A DNA stretch of 64,000 bases. It comes from Azoarcus sp. TTM-91. Its GTDB lineage: Bacteria > Pseudomonadota > Gammaproteobacteria > Burkholderiales > Rhodocyclaceae. The notes under the pieces were generated by a model. That model was not told the DNA's origin, ran no database searches, and saw nothing but the letters and a program-made list of their open reading frames with translations. Every line of letters begins with the position of its first letter. Within the stretch, counting starts at the first letter, position 1. The position numbers and the translations under genes are program-made. This document shows positions 1-7,092 of the stretch, piece by piece. Location of the stretch: assembly GCF_012911025.1 (NCBI RefSeq), contig NZ_WUEI01000002.1:62001-126000 (forward strand). The letters run 5' to 3'.

Positions 1-305
1 GTCTTGAACGACCATTCGCTCATCGTCTGCAGCGCACGGTAGTGGTTGGGGAAAACACGCAGCGTGTAAGCCAGGTCGCCCGCCAGGGCGCCGGTGGTAC
101 CGCGTCGCAGCTGGCGGATGTCTTCGGTGTAGTGACGGTGCTCCACCATGCCCAGCATCTTGCCTTCGGGATAGCGGTAGTCGAACGGCCCGGTGGCGTT
201 GTGGAAAGGGTCGCCGCACTCGCTGCCCAGCGCCAGCGCGCTCCCGCTCGCCAGCAAGGCCCAGCCGGCCAGCGCCACGCTCCGAATTCTGTTGCCCATC
301 TGCAT
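1..305 (-). CDS. Exported protein of unknown function, 5' part only
   Basis: Reading leftwards from an ATG at 305 (a second in-frame ATG is at 299) gives a protein that leaves the window at base 1 after about 101 codons. It begins with a short basic stretch (GNRIRSV) and a hydrophobic segment ending in alanine-rich residues (LLASGSALA), a plausible Sec signal peptide of about 24 residues. The mature part includes FDYRYPEGKMLGMVE and then GDLAYTLRVFPNHYRAL, a segment I associate with small tetratricopeptide-type periplasmic proteins found near betaproteobacterial exopolysaccharide loci; this resemblance is from memory, not a search. It is divergent from the glycosyltransferase at 503, with about 200 bp between them that could hold both promoters (a GATAAT hexamer lies at 430-435). 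Function unknown. Confidence 0.6.
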   Translation of the reverse strand, partial: MQMGNRIRSVALAGWALLASGSALALGSECGDPFHNATGPFDYRYPEGKMLGMVEHRHYTEDIRQLRRGTTGALAGDLAYTLRVFPNHYRALQTMSEWSFK

Positions 306-502
306 CCCGTGTTCCTCGATAAGGCCGCAAGGCCCGGCCGCCCGCGCTGCCGGCCCATGATGATACTGCAAGCCTTCGCGGTGGCCGCCGGTGGGAAATA
401 TCTCCGAGACATGACGCTGGGAAAGCCGGGATAATCTGCTACTGTTCCGGCCGGCAGCGCGCTTGCCGTCCCCCATGTACATCTTGCAGGAGTTCCCGGA
501 GC

Positions 503-1762
503 GTGACCCATCCGCGCCCGCGCCTGGTGGTCTACACCCGCGTCTATCCCAACAGCGCCCAGCCGAACTACGGCCTGTTCGTGCGCGAACGCATGCGCCG
601 CGTGGCCGCCGAACTGGACCTGGTAGTGGTGGCGCCGGTGCCCTGGTTCCCCTTCCAGGGTCTGCTGCGCCGCCTGCGTCCGCACTACCGGCCGGCGGTG
701 CCGGCCTACGAGGAGCAGGACGGCATCCGCGTCTATCACCCGCGCTTCTTCTGCTTCCCCGGCATCCTGAAGTGGAGTGACGCCTGGCTGCAGGCGCTGG
801 GCAGTCTTCCGCTGATGCGCCGGCTGAAGCGGGAATTCGACTACGAGTTGATCGACTCCCACTTCGTCTATCCGGACGGCGCCGCCGCCCGCCTGCTGTC
901 GCGCTGGCTGGGCGTGCCCTACACCATCACCCTGCGCGGCAGCCTGCTGCGCTTCGGCCGCAGCAAGGCGCAGAAGCGCCAGATAGACCAGGCCATCCAC
1001 GATGCCGCCCGGGTGTTCTCGGTGGCCGACTCCCTGCGCCAGGACGCCATCTCCTGGGGGCACGCCCCGGACCACCTGCAGGTGGTCGGCAACGGCGTGG
1101 ACCTGGAGCGCTTCCGCCCCGAGGACCAGGCGGAGAGTCGCCGCCGCCTCGGCCTGCCGGAAGGCGTGCGCATGCTGGTGTCCGTCGGCGGCCTCACCGA
1201 GCGCAAGGGCTTCCACCGCGTCATCGAGGTGCTGCCGCAGCTGCGCCAGAGCCATGGCGACATCCACTTCGTGGTCGCCGGCGGCGCCAGCCCCGAGGGC
1301 AACAACCGCGCCGATCTGGAGGCGCAGATCACCGCCCTCGGGCTGCAGGACTGCGTGCACCTGATAGGCGCGAAGTCGCCGGACGAGCTGCGCTACGTCT
1401 ATTCCGCAGGCGACGTCTTCGTCCTTGCCACCCGCTTCGAGGGCTGGGCCAACGTCTTCCTCGAAGCCTCCGCCTGCGGCCTGCCCATCGTCACCACCCG
1501 GGTCGGTGGCAACGCCGAGGTGGTCAGCTCTGACGATGTCGGCCTGCTGGTGCCTTATGGCGATGCCGAGGCGCTGCGCGACGCCCTGCGCACAGCCTTC
1601 GAGCGCGAATGGAAGCGGGAGGCCATTCTGGAACACGCCCGCATCAACGCCTGGCAGACGCGCATCCCGCAGCTGCTCGCCGCCTTCCAGGCCATCACCG
1701 CGCCCAAGTCTGCCGCCGCACCGGCCACCGCCGACAGCAGTCTGGCCGATGGCGCCAAGTAA
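503..1762 (+). CDS. GT4-type glycosyltransferase
   Basis: The 419-residue product has the two-domain GT-B layout. The N-terminal acceptor domain begins LVVYTRVYPNSAQPNYGLFV, a typical opening for group 1 glycosyltransferases that act on polysaccharide precursors. The C-terminal nucleotide-sugar domain holds VSVGGLTERKGFHRVIEVL, then FVLATRFEGWANVFLEASACGLPIV, which carries the EX7E-like acceptor/donor motif of family GT4. It should be a cytoplasmic, membrane-associated enzyme adding one sugar to a lipid-linked repeat unit; the sugar cannot be told. I chose the GTG at 503 because AGGAG at 488-492 sits 10 bases upstream and the protein starts at the expected point of the fold. It heads a five-gene operon; the stop codon at 1760-1762 precedes the next likely start by 16 bases. 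Confidence 0.88.
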   Translation: MTHPRPRLVVYTRVYPNSAQPNYGLFVRERMRRVAAELDLVVVAPVPWFPFQGLLRRLRPHYRPAVPAYEEQDGIRVYHPRFFCFPGILKWSDAWLQALGSLPLMRRLKREFDYELIDSHFVYPDGAAARLLSRWLGVPYTITLRGSLLRFGRSKAQKRQIDQAIHDAARVFSVADSLRQDAISWGHAPDHLQVVGNGVDLERFRPEDQAESRRRLGLPEGVRMLVSVGGLTERKGFHRVIEVLPQLRQSHGDIHFVVAGGASPEGNNRADLEAQITALGLQDCVHLIGAKSPDELRYVYSAGDVFVLATRFEGWANVFLEASACGLPIVTTRVGGNAEVVSSDDVGLLVPYGDAEALRDALRTAFEREWKREAILEHARINAWQTRIPQLLAAFQAITAPKSAAAPATADSSLADGAK

Positions 1763-1778
1763 GGCCGCCAGCCCGTCC

Positions 1779-3170
1779 ATGAGCGCCTACACCCTGTTCG
1801 CTTCGCGGCTGCTGTTCCCGCTGCACGAGCGCCTGAAGCGCCACGACACCGTCGCCATCCTGCGCGAACTGGAGCGCAGCCAGTGGCTGGACACCGCCGG
1901 CCTGCAGGCCCTGCAGCTGGAGCGGCTGCGCCGCTTGCTGGCCCGGGCCGCCGCCCGCGTGCCCTATTACCGCGAGCTGTTCGCCCAGGCGAAGCTGACC
2001 GCGGCGGATTTCCGCTCGCTCGACGATCTCGCCCTGCTGCCCGTTACCGACAAGGCGCTGATCCGCAGCCAGGGCAGCGCCTGGCAGGCCGAAGGCGCGG
2101 TCGACGCCGCCTGGCAGCAGACCAGCGGCTCCTCCGGCGAGCCGCTGCGCTTCCTGCTCGGCCGCCATCGCGTCAGCTTCGACATCGCCGCCAAGTGGCG
2201 GGCGATGCGCTGGTGGGGCGTGGACATCGGCGATCCGGAAGCGGTGCTGTGGGGCTCGGCCATCGAGCATGGCGCCCAGGACAGACTGCGCGAGTGGCGC
2301 GACCGCCTGCTGCGCTCCCGGCTGATTCCCACCCACGACCTCACCCCGGCGCGCATGGACGCCATCCTCGCCGACCTGCGCCGCAGCCGGCCGCGCATGC
2401 TGTTCGGCTATCCCTCGGCGCTGTCCCGCCTCGCCTTCCATGCCCGCACCCGCGGCCTGCGCATGGACGACCTCGGCATCCGCGTCGCCTTCTGCACCTC
2501 GGAAGTACTGCGGCCGGAATGGCGCGAGGCCATCGCCCAGGCCTTCGGCTGCGGCGTCGCCAATGAATACGGCGCACGCGACGCCGGCTTCCTCGCCCGC
2601 GAATGCCCGCAGGGCAGCCTGCACCTGACGGCGGAGGAGGTCATCGTCGAAGTGGTGGACGAAGCCGGGCACCGCCTGCCGGCTGGCGAAGAAGGCGACA
2701 TCCTCGTCACCAACCTCGCCGGCCCGGAATTCCCCTTCATCCGCTACCGCACCGGCGATCGCGGCCGCCTGTCCGCCACGCCCTGCGCCTGCGGCCGCGG
2801 CCTGCCGCTGCTGGCCGAGATCGGCGGCCGCGCCAACGACGGCCTGATCGCCAGCGACGGCGCCTGGGTGCACGGCAGCGCCTTCAACCACCTGCTGCGC
2901 GAGCTCGCCGGTCTGGAGGCCTACCGCATCGTGCAGGAGCGTCGCGACCAGGTGCGCCTGCTGCTGCGCATGCAGGGCGGCGTGCCGGACGGCGTCGCCG
3001 ACGCGCTGGCCACCGCCTTTCGCGCCCGCCTGGGCGAGGCTGTCGCGGTCGCGGTAGACGCTGTCGACGAGATCCCGCCCATGCCCAACGGCAAGTTCCG
3101 CCACATCGTCTGCCTGGTCGACACCGCCCAGCCTGCCCCGCCCCACGCCCGCGAAGAACTGCCCGCATGA
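1779..3170 (+). CDS. CapK/phenylacetate-CoA-ligase-like adenylating enzyme
   Basis: This 463-residue protein belongs to the PaaK/CapK branch of the AMP-forming ligase superfamily. The phosphate-binding loop reads TSGSSGEPLRF, the adenine-side motif is VANEYGARDAGFLA, and the hinge motif is YRTGDRGRL. A Cys pair (CACGRG) just after the hinge is also usual in CapK proteins. CapK-like proteins recur in capsule and exopolysaccharide clusters, where they are thought to activate a carboxylate for attachment to sugar or lipid; the substrate is unknown. An alternative in-frame ATG at 1749 overlaps the end of the previous gene; 1779 is preferred because homologues usually start near the MSAYTLFA segment. 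The stop overlaps the next start as ATGA (3167-3170), so translation is probably coupled. Confidence 0.82.
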   Translation: MSAYTLFASRLLFPLHERLKRHDTVAILRELERSQWLDTAGLQALQLERLRRLLARAAARVPYYRELFAQAKLTAADFRSLDDLALLPVTDKALIRSQGSAWQAEGAVDAAWQQTSGSSGEPLRFLLGRHRVSFDIAAKWRAMRWWGVDIGDPEAVLWGSAIEHGAQDRLREWRDRLLRSRLIPTHDLTPARMDAILADLRRSRPRMLFGYPSALSRLAFHARTRGLRMDDLGIRVAFCTSEVLRPEWREAIAQAFGCGVANEYGARDAGFLARECPQGSLHLTAEEVIVEVVDEAGHRLPAGEEGDILVTNLAGPEFPFIRYRTGDRGRLSATPCACGRGLPLLAEIGGRANDGLIASDGAWVHGSAFNHLLRELAGLEAYRIVQERRDQVRLLLRMQGGVPDGVADALATAFRARLGEAVAVAVDAVDEIPPMPNGKFRHIVCLVDTAQPAPPHAREELPA

Positions 3171-4135
3171 ACGCCGACGCCCTGCTCACCCCGGCGGTAC
3201 GCGCCGCCCTCGGCCTCGCCTCCCCCGGCGGCCGCCGCGCCCGCCTCAGCACCCTGATCTTCCACCGCGTGCTGCCAGCGCCCGACCCGCTGCTGCCCGG
3301 CGACCCGGACGCTGCCACCTTCCGCTGGCAGATGCGCACCCTGGCACGACACTTCAACGTCCTGCCGCTGGGCGAGGCGGTACGACACCTGCGCGAGGGC
3401 AGCCTGCCGCCGCGCGCCGCCTGCGTCACCTTCGACGACGGCTACGCCGACAACCTCACCATCGCCGCGCCCATCCTGCGCGAACTGGGCCTGCCGGCCA
3501 CCTTCTTCATCGCCACCGGCTACCTGGATGGCGGCCGCATGTTCAACGACACCCTGATCGAGCTCGCCCGACGCCTGCCCGGCGAACAGTGCGACCTGTC
3601 CGCGCTCGGCCTCGGCAGCCATCCGCTCGCCAGCGCGGCGGACCGCCACAAACTGGTCGGCGTGCTCGTCTCCCACTTCAAGTACCAGCCGCCGGGAACC
3701 CGGCTGCAGGCCGCGGAAGCGCTGGCCGCCAGCTTCGGCGTCACCCTGCCGGACGACCTGATGATGAGCAGCGCCCAGCTGCGCGAACTGCGTGCCCTGG
3801 GCATGGAGATCGGCGGCCACACCAACAGCCACCCCATCCTGGCGCGCCAGGACCTCGCCGCCGCCGAGCAGGAGATCCGCCTCGGCAAGGCCAGGCTGGA
3901 AGAGATCCTCGGCGAATCGCCGCGCCTCTTCGCCTACCCCAACGGCCGCAAGGGCAAGGACTACACCGAGGAACACGTCGCGCTGGCCCGCGCCTGCGGC
4001 TTCGACGCCGCCGTCTCCACCAACTACGGTGCCGCCAGCGCGGACAGCGACCCCTACCAGCTGCCGCGCTTCACCCCGTGGGACAAGACGCCCGGCCGCT
4101 TCGCCCTGCGCCTGCTGCGCAACCTCTACCACTGA
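3167..4135 (+). CDS. Polysaccharide deacetylase (NodB homology domain)
   Basis: The 322-residue product carries the NodB/CE4 deacetylase signature. The catalytic-base/metal motif is VTFDDGYADN, the metal-binding histidine pair is in IGGHTNSHPILA, and FAYPNGRKGKDYT corresponds to the third motif. Members remove N- or O-acetyl groups from glycans in a metal-dependent reaction. There is no clear signal peptide, so it may act on lipid-linked precursors on the cytoplasmic side or be exported by another route. The start ATG overlaps the stop of the CapK-like gene (ATGA), and the stop TGA overlaps the next gene's ATG (TGATG at 4133-4137), showing a tightly coupled operon. A separate deacetylase of the XrtA type is encoded at 38815-39654 and a divergent one at 27097-28077. 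Confidence 0.88.
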   Translation: MNADALLTPAVRAALGLASPGGRRARLSTLIFHRVLPAPDPLLPGDPDAATFRWQMRTLARHFNVLPLGEAVRHLREGSLPPRAACVTFDDGYADNLTIAAPILRELGLPATFFIATGYLDGGRMFNDTLIELARRLPGEQCDLSALGLGSHPLASAADRHKLVGVLVSHFKYQPPGTRLQAAEALAASFGVTLPDDLMMSSAQLRELRALGMEIGGHTNSHPILARQDLAAAEQEIRLGKARLEEILGESPRLFAYPNGRKGKDYTEEHVALARACGFDAAVSTNYGAASADSDPYQLPRFTPWDKTPGRFALRLLRNLYH

Positions 4136-5892
4136 TGGACCGCGCCATCGCCGCGGCCGAGGCCCTGCTCGCCCGCCTGCTGCCGGCGCTCGCCGCACAG
4201 CTGCGGCCCACCGGCGGCCTGCACGATCCGCTGCTGGACGCACCCACGCCGCCGGACCACTACGGCAACCTCAGCGCCGCGCTGGCCCTGTCCGCCGCCG
4301 GCCAAACCGCAGCCGCGACGATCGCGCTGGACGCCTGGCTGGCCACGCCAGCCGAGCGGCTCGGCCACCTGCCCTTCAACCGCCTGCTGCTCCTGCTGCT
4401 GCGCCAGCTGCAGACAGACGACGCAGCCCTCGCCCCCAAGCTCGCCGCTGGCCTCGCCCGCTGCCCGCTGCGGCCGCCCTACCCGTCCAACAACTGGAGC
4501 CTGCTGGCCACCGCCACCCAGGTGCTGGAAACCGAAGCCGGCAGCCAGGAGCGCGCCGCCAAACGCGACGAATTCCTCGCCCTGCTGCAGCGCTGGACCA
4601 CCAGCGACGGCGGCTTCATCGACTTCCCCGCCCAGCCGGCCGGCCGCGTCGCCACGCCGCAGGCCTATCACCACAAGGCGCTCTTCCTCATCGCCCTGCT
4701 CGCCCGGCTGGATGGCGATGCGGCACTCGCCGCCCAGGCCCGGCGCCTGCTGGACTGGACTGCCCGCTACTGGGACGCGACCGCCCTCGCCGGCGGTCTG
4801 GGCCGCAGCAGCCACGCCCTGTTCGGCGATGGCTGTCTGCTCGCCGCCCTGCTGCTGCTCTCTCCCACCTGCGATGGCGTCGCCCCGGCAGCCGCTCTCG
4901 CAACCCGGCTGAGTCACCAGTTCCGCGCCGACGGCCTGCTGTGGCTGACGCCCGCCGGCGCCAGCGCCGCCGATGCCGGCTGGGACAACTACATGCACCT
5001 GTCGGTGTACAACGCCTGGACCGCCGGCGTCGTCGCCTTCGCTCTGCATCTGCGCAAGCGCACCGAAGCCCCGGCCGCCCTGCATGGAATCCGCTGGCAA
5101 GGCGATCAATGCCCCGCCCATTTCCATGACGGCAGCGCCGGCCTGCTGTGCCTGCGCAGCGCCAGCGGCACCAGCCTCGCCCTGGGCACCCGTGGCCAGC
5201 TACCGCAGGCCTTCAGCCTCAACGAAGCCGAACTGCGCTACGCCGGCGGCCAGCCCTTCCATTTCGTCTCCACCCTGGGCCGGCCCTTGCTGCCGCCGCC
5301 GCTGCGCCGCCCACTCGCCGAACTGCTCGCCCAGCCCGCCCTCGCCGGGTGGACGCCGCTGTTCCGCGCCGGCGGCCGGCTGTATGCACTGAGCGACTTC
5401 GACGAAGTGGCCATCGAGCCCCAGGCCGAAGGCCACCGCATCGTCCTGAACGGCAGCGCCCGCACGCTGACCCGCACGCCGCCCGACACCACCTGGCGCC
5501 GGCTGATCGCCGCCTTCGACTGGCGCTTCCTCGGCGGCCGCCTAGGCCGCAGCGAATCCCTGCGCCGCCAGCGCCTACCCGGCCTGAAAGCCCGGCTGGT
5601 GATGGAGCTGGGCCTGGAGCCGCCGCGCATTAGCCGCGAGCTGCAGCTGGAGGTGGGCGCGCAGGGCACCATCGAGTACCTGAATCCCCAGGGCCATGCG
5701 CTGATGGCCGACATCGGCTGGCAGAGGGTGGAAATCGAGCCGGAGCTCGCGGGCGACGAAAACTGGCAGGAGACCGCCTTGCCTGCCACGCTGCCCGGCG
5801 GCCTCGGCCACTGCCTGCCACGCCGCCGGCTCGCCGCCGGCACCCACCGCTGGCGGCTGGTTCTTGCGCTGCCGCCTTCTCCAGACCAGTAA
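4135..5892 (+). CDS. Uncharacterised protein, possibly alpha/alpha-toroid glycan lyase or hydrolase
   Basis: I do not recognise this 585-residue protein with certainty. The N-terminal half is rich in leucine/alanine helices and contains segments typical of alpha/alpha-toroid carbohydrate enzymes (YPSNNWSLLATATQVLE, then DNYMHLSVYNAWTAG). The C-terminal half, from about residue 320, is beta-rich with motifs such as GTIEYLNPQGHAL. That helical-barrel-plus-beta-sandwich arrangement is seen in heparinase-like lyases and some glycoside hydrolases, hence the tentative call. No signal peptide or membrane segment is visible, which is odd for a polysaccharide-degrading enzyme and may mean that it acts on lipid-linked oligosaccharides. 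It starts inside the stop codon of the deacetylase gene and is followed 18 bp later by a GT2 gene. Confidence 0.55.
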   Translation: MDRAIAAAEALLARLLPALAAQLRPTGGLHDPLLDAPTPPDHYGNLSAALALSAAGQTAAATIALDAWLATPAERLGHLPFNRLLLLLLRQLQTDDAALAPKLAAGLARCPLRPPYPSNNWSLLATATQVLETEAGSQERAAKRDEFLALLQRWTTSDGGFIDFPAQPAGRVATPQAYHHKALFLIALLARLDGDAALAAQARRLLDWTARYWDATALAGGLGRSSHALFGDGCLLAALLLLSPTCDGVAPAAALATRLSHQFRADGLLWLTPAGASAADAGWDNYMHLSVYNAWTAGVVAFALHLRKRTEAPAALHGIRWQGDQCPAHFHDGSAGLLCLRSASGTSLALGTRGQLPQAFSLNEAELRYAGGQPFHFVSTLGRPLLPPPLRRPLAELLAQPALAGWTPLFRAGGRLYALSDFDEVAIEPQAEGHRIVLNGSARTLTRTPPDTTWRRLIAAFDWRFLGGRLGRSESLRRQRLPGLKARLVMELGLEPPRISRELQLEVGAQGTIEYLNPQGHALMADIGWQRVEIEPELAGDENWQETALPATLPGGLGHCLPRRRLAAGTHRWRLVLALPPSPDQ

Positions 5893-5910
5893 GCCCCCGA
5901 GCCGCCCACC

Positions 5911-6858
5911 GTGTTCGCCGTCATCATTCCCTACTACCAGCGCCAGCCCGGCATCCTCGCCGCCGCGCTGCGCTCGGTCGCCGCCCAGGATGTGGCCCTG
6001 CCGGTGCACGTCTATGTCGCCGACGATGCGTCGCCCGCGCCACCGGAACCGGAGCTCGCCGAGGTTTCCTGGCCGGCCAACTTCCAGGTCCGCATCCTCA
6101 AGCAGCCCAATGGCGGCCCCGGCGCGGCGCGCAATCTGGCGCTGGATGCACTGGGTGAGGAAAGCTACGTCGCCTTCCTGGACTCGGATGACAGCTGGCA
6201 GCCGGACCACCTCAGCGCCGCGCTGCGTGCCTTCGAGCTGGGCTACGACGCCTACACCTCGGACTGGCAGGTGGATGGCGGCGACAAGCTGGCCCACGCC
6301 CGCTTCTACGGCGACCGCCTGCGACTGACGCCGCTGCAGGACCCACCCTGGGCGCGGGCGCTGGCGGACGAGTTGATCAATTACTCGGTGTGCGGCCCCA
6401 TCGGCCAGTTGAGCGTGCTGACGGTGCGCCGCGAACTCATCGCCGACATCCGCTTCGACAGCCGGCTGCGCACCTCCGGCGAAGACGGCCTCTTCGTCAC
6501 CATGCTGGCCGCGCGCCGGCCGCGCATGCTCATCTCCAGCCGGGTGGATACCGTGCGTGGCCGCGGGGTGAACATCTTCTCCGAAGGCGGCTGGAACTCC
6601 CGCGCCGCCTTCCTGCGCAGCCTCTACTACCTGAAATCGCGCATCGCCATGAAACCGCTGGTGCAGGGTTTTCCGGTGGCGGCCGAGCGCCTGGGAGAGC
6701 GCATCGCGGTGGGGCGCCGCGACGTCTGGCAAGGGCTGTTCGCCTGCCTGCGCCGGCGCGAGGCGGTGCCGGGTGAGTTCTTCGAGTTGCTGAGGCAGGA
6801 TGCCGGGCTGTTGCTGAGTGGTCCGGCGACCTTGCTGCGCTTGATCCTACGGCGCTAG
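5911..6858 (+). CDS. GT2 family glycosyltransferase
   Basis: The 315-residue protein opens with FAVIIPYYQRQPGILAAALRSV and continues through VYVADDASP, GGPGAARNLALD and VAFLDSDDSWQPDHL. This is the order of motifs in the GT-A fold of family 2, with the DSDD triplet binding metal and nucleotide. It would transfer a sugar from a nucleotide donor onto a glycan or lipid-linked acceptor in the cytoplasm. The GTG at 5911 is the only start that keeps the first beta strand intact, and it lies 18 bp after the previous stop. It is the last gene of the 503-6858 operon. No membrane segment is seen apart from a mildly hydrophobic C-terminus. Confidence 0.88.
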   Translation: MFAVIIPYYQRQPGILAAALRSVAAQDVALPVHVYVADDASPAPPEPELAEVSWPANFQVRILKQPNGGPGAARNLALDALGEESYVAFLDSDDSWQPDHLSAALRAFELGYDAYTSDWQVDGGDKLAHARFYGDRLRLTPLQDPPWARALADELINYSVCGPIGQLSVLTVRRELIADIRFDSRLRTSGEDGLFVTMLAARRPRMLISSRVDTVRGRGVNIFSEGGWNSRAAFLRSLYYLKSRIAMKPLVQGFPVAAERLGERIAVGRRDVWQGLFACLRRREAVPGEFFELLRQDAGLLLSGPATLLRLILRR

Positions 6859-7092
6859 GCGCATAGATGGAATCGCAAGGGAGTGGCCGGGGTTTACTCT
6901 CCCTCCTCTCGCATGAAAGGGGAGAAGGGGCGCCCCAAAGGGGCGGCTGCGTTTCAGCCCCACGGAGCCCCTCTCCCTCAACCCCTGCTCCTCGCCGGGG
7001 AAAAAGCCGCCTCCGTTGTCTGCCTGACCACCTTGCTGCCCACCTTGCTGCCAAGCGGGCTCAGCCGCGGCAGGCAATGACAAGCACCGCCC
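6859..7092. repeat. Intergenic imperfect inverted-repeat element between convergent genes
   Basis: No gene is supported in these 234 bp. The segment holds GGGGAGAAGGGG (about 6919-6930) facing CCCCTCTCCCT (about 6967-6977), an internal hairpin CGCCCC-AAA-GGGGCG (6931-6945) and a second one GGCTG-CGTTT-CAGCC (6945-6959). The style matches dispersed intergenic repeats common in GC-rich betaproteobacteria, and a related arrangement occurs near 58515-58542. The hairpins could terminate transcription from both convergent genes, but there is no T-run, so intrinsic termination is not shown. Confidence 0.4.

Noticed and set aside
42-434. 130-codon plus-strand frame at the window start
   Set aside because: Antisense to the signal-peptide-bearing exported protein at 1-305; its composition is shadow-like.
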